A stretch of DNA of 64,000 bases, from NCBI GenBank assembly GCA_947253875.1, contig CAMYAM010000001.1, forward strand, positions 62,001-126,000, in the 5' to 3' direction. Made by a program: the position numbers and the translations under genes. The notes below the pieces were generated by a model, which saw only the letters and a list, made by a program, of their open reading frames with translations, had not been told where the DNA came from and searched no databases. Positions within the stretch are counted from its first letter, which is position 1. Every line of letters begins with the position of its first letter. Source of the stretch: an uncultured Fastidiosipila sp. (GTDB taxonomy: Bacteria; Bacillota; Clostridia; Saccharofermentanales; Fastidiosipilaceae). Below, one piece after another: positions 43,200 to 52,720 of the stretch.

Positions 43200-44564
43200 C
43201 TAACCGTATATGTATGGATATGGATCAACAGTGTTGTTTATTCCCGCATTTGGAGAACCTGGGAATCGAACTTCAAAGTGCAAGTGTGGTCCTGTTGAGT
43301 AACCAGTTGAACCAACTCCACCAATTCTTTGTCCTCTACTTACTCTTTGTCCAACATATACCTCTACAGATTTCAAGTGCCAGTATGCAGTTTGCATACC
43401 ATTTCCGTGATCGATAATTATGTAATTTGCTACACCTGAAGAAAATCCACCGTAGTTTGAATTTGGGAATGGATTATTTGCTGCAATAACAACACCATCA
43501 TTAGCTGCTAATACCGGATCGCCAAAGTTACCACCAAAATCAATACCAGTATGGAAATCATAACCTGCGCTAGGATCAAGTGGCCAACTTCTCCAGCCAT
43601 AATAGCTAGTGATACCATATGTACCTGGAGATGGATGCACCAACCCGTAACTGCTTGGATTTCCTACTATAGTGCCAGCACCTCCTGAAGGTCCTCGTCT
43701 TGCTGCCTGTGCAGCTCTAGTAGCTTCTGCCTGTGCATCTATTTGCTCTTGAATATCACTTGATTGGGATTTAATATTAGAACGCTCTTGAGCATTAACC
43801 GTATATTTTTCTTGTAAGTTACTTAAATCAGAAGATCTATTCAAAAGATTGTTTTGTACACTACTAATTTCACTCTCTTTACTTCTGATACCTTTAGCTA
43901 ATTCTTCAATTTCCTTTGCTTTAGCTGCAACAAACTCATCGTATTGTTTCTTACTTTCCTCTGCAGCCATTTTTTTGACTTGAGCTGTTTCTCTTGCAGT
44001 CGTTAGTTCTTGCAACACATCTTGATCTGATTTTGCAATGACACTGATTAATTGTAAGTTTGTAAAGAACCCACTAATTCCATCAGATCTCATCAAAATA
44101 TCAATTATAGATTGGTTACTACGTTTATACATAGCCACCATTCTTAATTCATATTCTTTTTGTTTTTTATCAACATCAGTCTTAGCGTCTTCGTATGCAG
44201 AAATTGCAGCTTTCATAAATTCTTCAGCTTCTTTAAGCTCTTTTTGTAGCCTATCATAATCTTTTTTTAGAACTACATCTTCTGCCATCAATTGTTCTAA
44301 CTGTGAGCTCAAACCTGCACTTTGACTTTGCAAATTAGCAACTTCAGATTTAACTGTATTCATATCTGCATCTAGTTGCGCTTGAGCAGAAGCTAACTCT
44401 TTTTCTCTCTCTTTTAGGCGCTCTAATTCATCTAGCTGCTCTTGACTAGCATATTCATTATTGTTAGCAGATACTTGCGTAGTTGGAACTACTGTTAAAA
44501 TCATAGAAACTGCTAAAGCTGCTGCTATAAATTTATTTCTTCTCTGCTTTCTACTGTGTATCAT
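43200..44564 (-). CDS. M23 murein hydrolase with coiled coil (EnvC/PcsB-like FtsEX partner)
   Basis: This 454-residue secreted peptidoglycan hydrolase has a signal peptide (about 1-33, ending near TQVSANN) and a long coiled coil (about 35-270, interrupted near ADQ/SDQ). A Pro/Gly-rich linker leads to an M23 endopeptidase domain (about 315-454). Zinc ligands are visible in DFHTGIDFGG and in GYSTGPHLHFEVRF, so the domain looks catalytically intact. I choose ATG 44564, preceded by GGAGG, over an upstream Met seven codons earlier. Its location directly after ftsE-ftsX indicates that FtsX gates its activity through the coiled coil, as for PcsB or EnvC. Confidence 0.88.
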   Translation of the reverse strand: MIHSRKQRRNKFIAAALAVSMILTVVPTTQVSANNNEYASQEQLDELERLKEREKELASAQAQLDADMNTVKSEVANLQSQSAGLSSQLEQLMAEDVVLKKDYDRLQKELKEAEEFMKAAISAYEDAKTDVDKKQKEYELRMVAMYKRSNQSIIDILMRSDGISGFFTNLQLISVIAKSDQDVLQELTTARETAQVKKMAAEESKKQYDEFVAAKAKEIEELAKGIRSKESEISSVQNNLLNRSSDLSNLQEKYTVNAQERSNIKSQSSDIQEQIDAQAEATRAAQAARRGPSGGAGTIVGNPSSYGLVHPSPGTYGITSYYGWRSWPLDPSAGYDFHTGIDFGGNFGDPVLAANDGVVIAANNPFPNSNYGGFSSGVANYIIIDHGNGMQTAYWHLKSVEVYVGQRVSRGQRIGGVGSTGYSTGPHLHFEVRFPGSPNAGINNTVDPYPYIYG

Positions 44565-44747
44565 TTGGACTTTACCTCCATACAATCAACCGATCAAAAT
44601 TTGTATTAATTGCTTGTATTTAATATTTTTCAGTATTCTTAATTTCTTTTATCCTTAATTTTTCGTGCTTTTTTCATGCTTAATTCATGTTTACACTTAT
44701 CTTATTAAGTTTTATTCCTGTTTTTAGTTCATATTAATTGTTAAACC

Positions 44748-45641
44748 CTAAACATTAACATATTTTCTAACTGACAATCCACTACCTATTGCTCCAACTA
44801 CAACGCCTATTCCTACTAAAATTAAAATTACATTCGGAATAACTTCATGTACTTGTAATAGTGCCACAGGACTAGTTAACGGTGTATTAACCATGGCTAT
44901 CTTATAAACCTGTGCGTAGGCAAATCCTATGGCTCCTCCACCAATAAGTCCACCTATGAGACCTATAATAGCTCCCTCAAGCAAATAAGGAACACGAATA
45001 TATGTATTAGTTGCACCAACATATTTCATTATGCTAATTTCTTCTGCCCTAGCCAAAATCGACATTCTAGTCATATTTGAAATTACTAACAATGCTATTG
45101 CAAATAAAACTGTGACCACAATTAAAGAAAACCAGTTTACTGCTTTAGTTGCATTTGTTATAAACTCCCTTACAGTCTCACTGTATTGAACTTCATCAAT
45201 TCCAGGATAAACTTCTATTTCTTTTTGGAAGTCTTCAATCATATCAGGACTTTTTAAATTTAGGGTAAAAGAATACGGCAAAATCTTGGGATCCAAGCTA
45301 TTTAATAACTCTGCATCTTCACCTAATCTTTCCTTAAACTGCTCATAATGGTCCTGTGGTGACTTCAATTTATATTCCAAAACATATTGGCTTGAGCTTA
45401 AGGCTTTATCAATATTATCTATCTCAGTTTTATTAACATTTTTTCTTAGCCAAATCTCTACAGGTGGTGTCTGTGAAATTCTATCCATCATGCTATTAGC
45501 ATTCATGGAAAAAGCTATAAAAAATCCTAAAACTAGTAACATTAATGTCATTGTTGTCAAAGAGGCTATAGTAATAAAAGGATGGCGTATAATATTTCTT
45601 CCTGTCTCTTTGAATGTATTTCCAATAATCTTTAACTTCAT
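44748..45641 (-). CDS. ftsX: Cell-division ABC transporter-like protein FtsX
   Basis: This 297-residue protein has an N-terminal helix (about 22-45), an extracellular domain (about 50-170), and three more helices in the C-terminal half. RAEEISIMKYVGATNTYIRVPYL (about 200-222) is the signature cytoplasmic loop. FtsX does not transport; it transmits ATPase state to a murein hydrolase outside. That hydrolase gene follows 183 bases downstream. It lies 21 bases behind ftsE. Confidence 0.94.
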   Translation of the reverse strand: MKLKIIGNTFKETGRNIIRHPFITIASLTTMTLMLLVLGFFIAFSMNANSMMDRISQTPPVEIWLRKNVNKTEIDNIDKALSSSQYVLEYKLKSPQDHYEQFKERLGEDAELLNSLDPKILPYSFTLNLKSPDMIEDFQKEIEVYPGIDEVQYSETVREFITNATKAVNWFSLIVVTVLFAIALLVISNMTRMSILARAEEISIMKYVGATNTYIRVPYLLEGAIIGLIGGLIGGGAIGFAYAQVYKIAMVNTPLTSPVALLQVHEVIPNVILILVGIGVVVGAIGSGLSVRKYVNV

Positions 45642-45662
45642 TTAATATTCCTACTTGCCTTA

Positions 45663-46337
45663 CTAAATATGTTTCTCCACATCTTTATAAAGTGACCCAT
45701 CTTTAATCTGAATTACTCGCTCTTGCATTTTTTCAACTAAGGAAATGTCGTGTGTACAAACAATAACTGTTGTGCCACTTTCATTAATATCCTTTAAAAC
45801 ACCAAGAATCTGTTCACTAGTATCTGGATCTAAGTTACCTGTTGGCTCGTCGGCCAAAATAATATCAGGGTTATTAACTAGCGCTCTAGCAATTCCCACT
45901 CGTTGTTGTTCACCACCAGACAGTTCATTTGGATATGCATCTTTTTTTGCTCTAAGACCAACAGTACTTAGGACTAATGGAACTTGTCTAGATATTTGTC
46001 TCTTGCTTTTACCTAGGATCTCCATAGCAAAAGCAACATTCTCAAACACAGTTTTTGACTCTATCAGTCTAAAATCTTGAAAAACCATTCCAAGATTTCT
46101 TCTTAAATAAGGGATAGATCTTTTCTTAATTTTACTTAATTTAGTACCACCTACAATTATTTCACCTGATTGAAACTCTTCTTCACAACTTATTAACTTT
46201 ATAACAGTTGATTTTCCTGAACCACTTGCTCCAATAACAAAAACAAACTCCCCTGGATTGATATGAAAACTAACATCATTCAAAGCCAAGTCAGAATGCT
46301 TAGTGTAGGACATACTAACATTTTTAAAATCTAGCAT
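45663..46337 (-). CDS. ftsE: Cell-division ATP-binding protein FtsE
   Basis: This 224-residue ATPase partners FtsX. It has Walker A GASGSGKST (36-44), Q-loop MVFQDFRLI, signature LSGGEQQRVGIARAL, Walker B IILADEPTGNLDP and the switch His in CTHD. The start ATG begins MLDFKNVSMSYTKHS. It follows the PucR-type regulator gene by 23 bases, so the regulator, ftsE and ftsX appear cotranscribed. Confidence 0.95.
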   Translation of the reverse strand: MLDFKNVSMSYTKHSDLALNDVSFHINPGEFVFVIGASGSGKSTVIKLISCEEEFQSGEIIVGGTKLSKIKKRSIPYLRRNLGMVFQDFRLIESKTVFENVAFAMEILGKSKRQISRQVPLVLSTVGLRAKKDAYPNELSGGEQQRVGIARALVNNPDIILADEPTGNLDPDTSEQILGVLKDINESGTTVIVCTHDISLVEKMQERVIQIKDGSLYKDVEKHI

Positions 46338-46360
46338 AATTTATTTCCAATCCTAAACTA

Positions 46361-47467
46361 TTAGGCTTTCCACCACTTGTTAGAGTTTTTCTCAGTTGTT
46401 TTTTGTAAATACTCCAAGTACCTTCTAACCATAGTTGCTAATTTAAATAAGACTGCATCTTCAAATTGTCTTACATCAAGTCCAGTTATCTTGTGAGCCT
46501 TATCCAATCTATATACTAAAGTATTTCTATGAACAAATAATTGACGTGATGTTTCAGAACCGTTTAAATCATTTTCAAAGAAAGTATCAATAGTAGTTAA
46601 TGTTTCTAAATCTAATTCCTCATATGAACCATCAACAAATACTTCATCTAAGAACATTTTACATAGTGTCGGAGGAAGTTGATAAATTAATCTTCCTAAA
46701 CCTAACTTGTCATATCGAATTATGCTTTTCTCTGGACTGAAAATCCCGCCAATAGTTAATGCTAAAGTAGCCTCTCTGAAACTCTTTGCACAATCTTTTA
46801 ATGTCTCTGTTGGCATACCTACAGCAATCTTGACACTAGTCATTGACTCTGTATTTAAAGTATCTTGAATTTGATTTGCAATTTCACCAATTTCTTCATC
46901 AGCTCCACGATTAAATTCTTTAACCAAAGCTATATTGTTTTCATCCATTGCTAGGACAAAATCAATCTTTCTATTTGGGAACATGCTTCTCATAACTTCA
47001 AGAGAATCTAAGCTATTTTCTTCAGCAACTCTAACTACATAGACTACTCTCATTGCAGCATAAGGAATACTATATTCTCTAGCTTTCAATGGAATATCTC
47101 CAGGTAGCTCATTCTCTAAAAGAATATTTTTCAAGAGGGCTTCTCGCTCATCATTTTGATCTTCTTCTTTTACGACTGTCTTCAACCAGTTAACTAAAAG
47201 CTCTAGGTTTATCTGAGCAGATTGATCAGTTCCTTCTATAAAGCAAACGTACTCAAAAGTGTCACCTGTTCCAAACTTCATATAAGATGTCTCACCTGTA
47301 ACCGCAAAAGCATCATCACTAGCAAAAATTTCTGCAGCCAATTTATTTACACTACCTACTCTTGATGAGTCTGTACAAGCTACAACTACACCACTTTGAT
47401 CTGAGACTCCAGCTGTTCTATCTAAAATAGCTGCTGCTTGCTCAATACATCTTGTAATCTCTTCCAT
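46361..47467 (-). CDS. PucR/CdaR-type transcriptional regulator
   Basis: This 368-residue regulator ends in a PucR-like helix-turn-helix (about 300-355): LTTIDTFFENDLNGSETSRQ followed by LFVHRNTLVYRLDKAHKITG. The central part (about 130-270) matches the GGDEF-like fold of this family, and the N-terminus may be a small sensory domain. The ATG at 47467 follows GGAGGGAG; a GTG six codons upstream would overlap that site and is rejected. It is likely a DNA-binding regulator, but the ligand is unknown. Its place at the head of the ftsEX genes is noteworthy. Confidence 0.8.
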   Translation of the reverse strand: MEEITRCIEQAAAILDRTAGVSDQSGVVVACTDSSRVGSVNKLAAEIFASDDAFAVTGETSYMKFGTGDTFEYVCFIEGTDQSAQINLELLVNWLKTVVKEEDQNDEREALLKNILLENELPGDIPLKAREYSIPYAAMRVVYVVRVAEENSLDSLEVMRSMFPNRKIDFVLAMDENNIALVKEFNRGADEEIGEIANQIQDTLNTESMTSVKIAVGMPTETLKDCAKSFREATLALTIGGIFSPEKSIIRYDKLGLGRLIYQLPPTLCKMFLDEVFVDGSYEELDLETLTTIDTFFENDLNGSETSRQLFVHRNTLVYRLDKAHKITGLDVRQFEDAVLFKLATMVRRYLEYLQKTTEKNSNKWWKA

Positions 47468-47675
47468 TGAGTTTTCTCCCTCCACCTGAAGAATTCTATA
47501 ATATTATGACAATATTACTAAATTATTTCAAGTACATTACAAATATATTATAACCTAATATCTATAAACTAATATCTATTTTTCTTGGAGATAATAGCTT
47601 CTCACATACAATTTTAGCAAATAAAAAAGCTATCCGCTCAAGTAAATATATTTTTACAGATAAAACACAATTGTT

Positions 47676-47711
47676 AAAAAGCAAAAGGAGAGTATAAATA
47701 CTCTCCTTTTG
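47676..47711 (-). terminator. Terminator of the sugar ABC ATPase gene
   Basis: A perfect 13-bp stem CAAAAGGAGAGTA/TACTCTCCTTTTG with a four-base loop is followed by TTTTT on the minus strand, 40 bases past the stop of the ATPase gene. Confidence 0.9.
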
Positions 47712-47751
47712 TCTATTTTCCTATTTATCTTTTCTCTTCATAAGAATCAGA

Positions 47752-48873
47752 TTAACTAATAATTGTATTTTCTGTTTCTTTATCAAAGAGTACAACACGT
47801 AGTGGATCTAGTGCTAATTCGATTTGATCGCCAACTTTACTTTGTGAGTGAATTGGGTCAACACTAGCTGTAATAATGAACTCACCAACTGTTGTATATA
47901 CGTATGATTGAGCACCTAGTTTTTCAACGACATCAACTTTTGCTGGGAATACAGCACCTGCTGGTTTAGCTATTTCAACTTTTGCTGGTGCATCACTTAG
48001 TGATTCTGGACGAATACCTGCTATAACTGCTTTACCAACATATTCATTAACTTCTGGTACATCATATTTAGCTTGATCTAGGTAAATCTTATGCTCGTGA
48101 ACTTCGATACCGATACCTTTTGAATCTTTGAATACTTTTGTATTTAAGAAGTTCATTGGTGGCATTCCGATAAATCCAGCAACGAAAGTATTATTTGGAT
48201 GTCTATACAATGTTGTTGGGTCAGCTACTTGTTGAATAATACCATCTTTCATAACAACGATTCTAGAACCCATTGTCATAGCTTCTGTTTGGTCGTGTGT
48301 AACATAAATAAATGTAGTAGCTAAACGTTGGTGTAATTTTGTAATTTCAACACGCATTTGAACACGTAATTTAGCATCCAAGTTTGACAAAGGCTCATCC
48401 ATTAGGAAGACTTTAGGGTTACGAACAATAGCACGACCTAAAGCAACACGTTGTCTTTGACCACCTGATAAAGCAGCTGGTTTACGGTCTAACAAGTGCT
48501 CGATTTCCAAAATCTTAGCAGCTTCATTAACACGTCTCTTAATTTCATCTTTAGGTGTTTTACGTAATTTCAAACCGAAAGCCATGTTATCGAAAACTGT
48601 CATGTGTGGATATAAAGCGTAGTTTTGGAAAACCATAGCTATATCTCTATCTTTTGGTTGAACATCGTTAACTAGTACGTCATCAATGTATACTTCACCG
48701 GATGAAATCTCTTCCAAACCTGCGATCATACGCAAAGTCGTAGTTTTACCACAACCTGAAGGGCCAACCAAAATAATAAATTCTTTATCTTGAATATCTA
48801 AGTTAAAGTCTCTAACAGCGATAACTCCGCCTTCATATTCTTTTACAACATTTTTTAATGTAACTGTTGCCAT
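47752..48873 (-). CDS. ugpC: Carbohydrate ABC transporter ATPase, MsmX/UgpC type
   Basis: This 373-residue ATPase serves CUT1-class sugar importers. It has Walker A GPSGCGKTT (38-46), Q-loop MVFQNYALYPHMT, signature LSGGQRQRVALGRAI, Walker B FLMDEPLSNLDA and the switch His in VTHDQTEAM. A C-terminal TOBE-like regulatory domain (about 240-373) contains GIRPESL. It stands alone between terminators with no permease or binding protein nearby, so it probably is a shared ATPase for several importers, as MsmX is in Bacillus. It has a strong GGAGG site. Confidence 0.94.
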   Translation of the reverse strand: MATVTLKNVVKEYEGGVIAVRDFNLDIQDKEFIILVGPSGCGKTTTLRMIAGLEEISSGEVYIDDVLVNDVQPKDRDIAMVFQNYALYPHMTVFDNMAFGLKLRKTPKDEIKRRVNEAAKILEIEHLLDRKPAALSGGQRQRVALGRAIVRNPKVFLMDEPLSNLDAKLRVQMRVEITKLHQRLATTFIYVTHDQTEAMTMGSRIVVMKDGIIQQVADPTTLYRHPNNTFVAGFIGMPPMNFLNTKVFKDSKGIGIEVHEHKIYLDQAKYDVPEVNEYVGKAVIAGIRPESLSDAPAKVEIAKPAGAVFPAKVDVVEKLGAQSYVYTTVGEFIITASVDPIHSQSKVGDQIELALDPLRVVLFDKETENTIIS

Positions 48874-49231
48874 AAATTACCTCCAATTTTCTCTGCATCT
48901 CGAATTTCTTGAATCAAGTTTACCACGGCTACCGTTTTTATACCATATGCTAAAGTGTACAAATAACATTATAGATTTTTGGTAAATTTTCTAAGTTCAA
49001 AATAAACTTAAATTATCTTAAATTTCTTAAATAATCCAAGAAAACCAAGCTACATAGGCTTTTAAAATTCTTTTTATATCTCAACAATGTAAAGTTAAAT
49101 ATCTAAGAATTTCATGAAACATATTTTAACACATTTAAAATTATAAACTATCCAAAACATTCGCTACTTTTTAGTGCATATTCACTATAGGCTAATATAT
49201 TATTAATAATTACAACATAGATAAACACATA
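48874..49231 (-). promoter_or_regulatory. Upstream region of the sugar ABC ATPase gene
   Basis: This spacer of over 300 bases has no ORF with a ribosome binding site. On the minus strand a TATAAT (48973-48968) sits about 95 bases before the gene, without a clear -35. Downstream of it is an 11-bp inverted repeat ACGG-CTA-CCGT (48925-48935), which could be an operator in the leader. The rest is AT-rich and otherwise featureless. Confidence 0.35.
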
Positions 49232-49258
49232 AAAAATGCTGCCTACAGCAGCATTTTT
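49232..49258 (-). terminator. Terminator of the alr unit
   Basis: AAAAATGCTGC and GCAGCATTTTT form a perfect 11-bp stem with a five-base loop, with six T on the minus side and five on the plus side. It lies 54 bases past the alr stop and may act in both directions. Confidence 0.9.
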
Positions 49259-49311
49259 CGCGTTTTCACACTCAATTATCATCGCTCATCGCTAAAATTT
49301 ATGCATTCAGT

Positions 49312-50541
49312 TTATAACCAAACAATTTTTTCAGCTTTGCCATTCCTGCAATATACTCTAGGATTTCTATATGATATTGATGTACATACTTCATAAGGTA
49401 TAGTAGATCTCCAACTAGCATGATTATATACATTTATATAGTCATTCCCTAATTGATTACTTATTAGATCAACTACATCACCAACCTGTGGTTCAAAGTC
49501 CAATTCACTACAATCAATCATTAGCATGTCCATGCATATTGTTCCAATAACATCACATTTAATACCTTTATACTGAACTTGGGCACTACCATACATATCT
49601 CTATCGTATCCGTCAGCATAACCAACGGGCAAAACTGCTATAGTCATATCTTTTTCTGCTACAAAATGTCTATCATAACTAACTGTATCCCCTGCTTTTA
49701 AATGCTTAACCTGCATCACTCTTGTTTTCCAGGATAAAATTGGTTTAACACCAGGGACAAAACCATTCTCAGATGGATATATACCATAACTTATAATTCC
49801 AGATCTAACAGCTTCTAGATGAAAGTCAGGTTGAGTTACAATTGCACCAGAATTAGAAACGTGACGAACCGGAATATGTATACCTCTTACCTCAAGAGCT
49901 TCAACAAAATCATCAAACTTACGTTTTTGCTGACTCATATATTCTTCTGCTAAAGGTCTTAAATCTCCACCTGTACTGTAATCATGACCATCTGCTGTAG
50001 CAAAGTGTGTATAGATACCATTAAACTCTAACGTACCCAAATTGTAGAGATACTCAACTTCTTGAAGAGAGTTAATTGCATCTGTCTTAAAACCCAGTCT
50101 TCCCATACCGCTGTCTAAAGTTACATGCACTTTAGCCTTTTTACCTACAGACGTAGCTGCCTCGCTTAATTTTTCACCAAATTCCTTGCTAATCAGGCTA
50201 AAGGTCAAATCAGCCTCTACTCCTTCGCTAGCTCGCTCTAATTCATTACAACTTAATAATAAAATTGGCTCTTGAATTCCATTTTCTCTTAATTCCAAGC
50301 CTTCATCTAAGCTTGCAACAGCAAATCCTAAAGGTCCAAACGTGGAAACTTCTTTAGCTAACTCAACAGCACCATGCCCGTATGCATTAGCCTTAAGTAC
50401 CATAATAATACCAGTTTTATCAGCCAGCATTGATTTTACAATTTGATAATTAGTTTTAAGTTGACCAAAATCAATTTCAACCCATGTTCGGCCAGCATAT
50501 TTGTATAAATCTTCAGGATTTTTTAGGATTACTTCTTTCAT
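49312..50541 (-). CDS. alr: Alanine racemase
   Basis: This 409-residue PLP enzyme supplies D-alanine for peptidoglycan. The PLP Lys is Lys50 in MVLKANAYGHGAVEL. The second-base Tyr is in GDTVSYDRHF, and VGYADGYDRDM and CMDMLMID are typical. The protein is slightly longer than the usual 370-390 residues, with about 15 extra at the N-terminus. It lies 46 bases after the thioredoxin-like gene and shares its transcript. The ribosome binding site is weak. Confidence 0.94.
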   Translation of the reverse strand: MKEVILKNPEDLYKYAGRTWVEIDFGQLKTNYQIVKSMLADKTGIIMVLKANAYGHGAVELAKEVSTFGPLGFAVASLDEGLELRENGIQEPILLLSCNELERASEGVEADLTFSLISKEFGEKLSEAATSVGKKAKVHVTLDSGMGRLGFKTDAINSLQEVEYLYNLGTLEFNGIYTHFATADGHDYSTGGDLRPLAEEYMSQQKRKFDDFVEALEVRGIHIPVRHVSNSGAIVTQPDFHLEAVRSGIISYGIYPSENGFVPGVKPILSWKTRVMQVKHLKAGDTVSYDRHFVAEKDMTIAVLPVGYADGYDRDMYGSAQVQYKGIKCDVIGTICMDMLMIDCSELDFEPQVGDVVDLISNQLGNDYINVYNHASWRSTIPYEVCTSISYRNPRVYCRNGKAEKIVWL

Positions 50542-50587
50542 TTGTCTTTTCTCTTATATGACTTAAGTGATTTTTCTCTCATGTTAT

Positions 50588-50986
50588 TTAATTTATTTTT
50601 TCTCTTGTTTCCATGTCAACATTGACAATCTCATCTTCTGTGGCTTCAACCTCAGCTTTTGTTAAATTAAGTGCATTATCGACAGCCTTGAAATATACAT
50701 CATCATCATGACAACCAATAATTCTCTCCACAATTGTGTCTCCTCTTAGAACACATGTAGTGGGAATGCTAAAAACTTTAGACTCTTCGCAGAACTCTAT
50801 CTGCTCTTCTACATCAACAAATTTAAATTCTACATCTTCATCTACATATTTTTCTTTTAACTCTTTTAGTATTGGTTCAATTCTTTCACAATTTTTACAC
50901 CAATTTGTACCAAAGTGCAAAACTGTTACCTTCTCAGGATTCTCACTTAGACTTTCCATAAAATCACTCATAACAAAATCTGACAT
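50588..50986 (-). CDS. Thioredoxin-like protein with CKNC active site
   Basis: This 132-residue thioredoxin fold protein has the active site FGTNWCKNCERIEPIL (Cys at about 29 and 32) and cis-Pro in VFSIPTTCVLRGD. The -CKNC- motif differs from the -CGPC- of classical thioredoxin, so it may act on specific partners or bind metal. An acidic tail follows residue 110. Its ATG is seven bases after AGGAG. No signal peptide is seen, so it should be cytoplasmic. Confidence 0.85.
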   Translation of the reverse strand: MSDFVMSDFMESLSENPEKVTVLHFGTNWCKNCERIEPILKELKEKYVDEDVEFKFVDVEEQIEFCEESKVFSIPTTCVLRGDTIVERIIGCHDDDVYFKAVDNALNLTKAEVEATEDEIVNVDMETREKIN

Positions 50987-51388
50987 TCTTTTTCTCCTAA
51001 AACAAGCTTATTATATACGTTACAATCATGTATCACAATATTTTTTCGTGGCAAATATTATATACGCCTTGCAATAGAATATTTGGTAACTCGAGTTACC
51101 ATTTACTGTTAATTTGAACTTAACTGTTTGAAAATTTTAGCATAAAGTTAATATTTTAGCAGTCCCATTTAGCCTAATAATCAGTTCATTAGCTTCGCTA
51201 TTTTAATCATTACTAAAATACAACACGATATATATCCAATAATTAGTATTTTTTAATAAAAAGTAACTTTACAAATAGTTTAAGCATTGAGCAAAACTCC
51301 CCTACCAAAATCAGCAAAATTAATCTATAATATGTATGTTTAATAAAGTTGTTATAAGAATAACAATAAAAAAGGAGGATAGTTTTAA
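50987..51388. promoter_or_regulatory. Divergent regulatory region between the thioredoxin-like gene and eno
   Basis: A 402-base spacer between divergent genes. Toward the thioredoxin-like gene it has a consensus promoter TTGTGA-17 bp-TATAAT (51038-51010, minus strand). Further upstream lies a second TATAAT (51062-51057) close to an 18-bp palindrome. Toward eno it has a TATAAT (51328-51333) with a weak -35, and a small TTGTTAT/ATAACAA hairpin just before the eno ribosome binding site. No coding sequence is visible. Confidence 0.6.
51084..51101. promoter_or_regulatory. Perfect 18-bp palindrome, candidate operator
   Basis: TGGTAACTC followed directly by its reverse complement GAGTTACCA. It has no loop or T-tract, so it looks like a binding site for a dimeric regulator rather than a terminator. 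It abuts the position of a -35 element for the TATAAT at 51062-51057. Confidence 0.55.
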
Positions 51389-52693
51389 ATGTCTAGTATT
51401 ATTAAAACAGTTAGAGCTAGAGAAATTTTAGACTCACGTGGTAACCCTACTGTAGAAGTCGACGTAGTTACAGAATCAGGTGTATTAGGACGTGCTTCTG
51501 TACCTTCAGGTGCATCAACAGGTGCATTCGAGGCAGTTGAGTTGCGTGATGGTGACAAGAAACGTTATCAAGGTAAAGGTGTATTGAAGGCTGTAGAAAA
51601 TGTTAACAAGCTAATTGCACCAGCAGTACAAGGTATTAGCGTTTTCAATCAAAGATTAATCGATAACACAATGTTAGAGTTAGATGGAACAGATAACAAA
51701 GCTAAGCTAGGTGCTAACGCAATCTTAGGTGTTTCATTGGCTGCTGCAAAAGCTGCTGCTTTAACACGTAATGAAAGCTTATTCACATACCTAGGTGGTT
51801 TGAACGCACACGTATTACCAGTTCCTATGATGAACGTTATGAATGGTGGTAAACATGCTGACTCAAACTTAAATCTACAAGAATTCATGATTATGCCAAT
51901 CGGTGCATCTAGCTTCCGTGAAGCATTACAATGGTGTGCAGACGTATACCACACATTGAAGAGTTTATTAAAAGCTGACGGCTTATCAACAGCTGTTGGT
52001 GACGAAGGTGGTTTCGCTCCTGATCTAGAATCAGACGAAGCAGCTCTAGAGTACTTAGTAAAAGCTATTGAAAAAGCTGGTTTCAAACCAGGTAAAGATT
52101 TCGTATTAGCTATGGACCCAGCTATGACTGAGTTATACGATGAAGCTAAGAAAATCAACAAAGACGGTTACTACTTCTGGAAGACAGGTGAATTCAGAAC
52201 TACTGATGAAATGATTGACTTCTGGGAAGAATTGGTAAACAAATACCCAATCGCATCTCTAGAAGATGGTCTAGCAGAAGAAGACTGGGATGGTTGGGCA
52301 AAACTTAACGAAAGACTTGGCGACAAGATCCAATTAGTTGGTGATGACCTCTTCGTAACAAACACAAGCCGTTTAGTAAAAGGTATTGAGAAAAAAGCAG
52401 CTAACTCAATCTTGATCAAAGTTAACCAAATTGGTACATTGACAGAAACAATGGACGCTATGGAAACAGCAAGATTAGCTGGCTACACAAGTGTTGTATC
52501 ACACCGTTCAGGTGAAACAGAAGATGCTTACATTGCAGATATCGCAGTAGCATTAAACGCAGGTCAAATCAAGACTGGTGCTCCAGCTCGTACAGACCGT
52601 GTTGCTAAATACAACCAATTACTAAGAATCGAAGAAGAATTAGGCGAAAGAGCTACATACTTAGGTAAAGATGCTTTAAACGCTGATCTATAA
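51389..52693 (+). CDS. eno: Enolase
   Basis: This 434-residue glycolytic enzyme converts 2-phosphoglycerate to phosphoenolpyruvate. Clear motifs are AREILDSRGNPTVEV, SVPSGASTGAFEAVEL, GDEGGFAPDL, the catalytic Glu in ASLEDGLAEEDWDGW, LVGDDLFVTN, KVNQIGTLTET and SHRSGETEDAYIAD. The start ATG follows AAAGGAGG. Codon use is strongly biased, as expected for high expression. It is a single-gene unit with its own terminator. Confidence 0.98.
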   Translation: MSSIIKTVRAREILDSRGNPTVEVDVVTESGVLGRASVPSGASTGAFEAVELRDGDKKRYQGKGVLKAVENVNKLIAPAVQGISVFNQRLIDNTMLELDGTDNKAKLGANAILGVSLAAAKAAALTRNESLFTYLGGLNAHVLPVPMMNVMNGGKHADSNLNLQEFMIMPIGASSFREALQWCADVYHTLKSLLKADGLSTAVGDEGGFAPDLESDEAALEYLVKAIEKAGFKPGKDFVLAMDPAMTELYDEAKKINKDGYYFWKTGEFRTTDEMIDFWEELVNKYPIASLEDGLAEEDWDGWAKLNERLGDKIQLVGDDLFVTNTSRLVKGIEKKAANSILIKVNQIGTLTETMDAMETARLAGYTSVVSHRSGETEDAYIADIAVALNAGQIKTGAPARTDRVAKYNQLLRIEEELGERATYLGKDALNADL

Positions 52694-52720
52694 TTCAGAT
52701 AAATAAGTTTTTAGTATAAG

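Noticed and set aside
48925..48935. Catabolite-response (cre) site upstream of the sugar ABC ATPase
   Set aside because: The inverted repeat ACGG-CTA-CCGT does not fit the cre consensus; it is kept only as a possible operator of unknown type.
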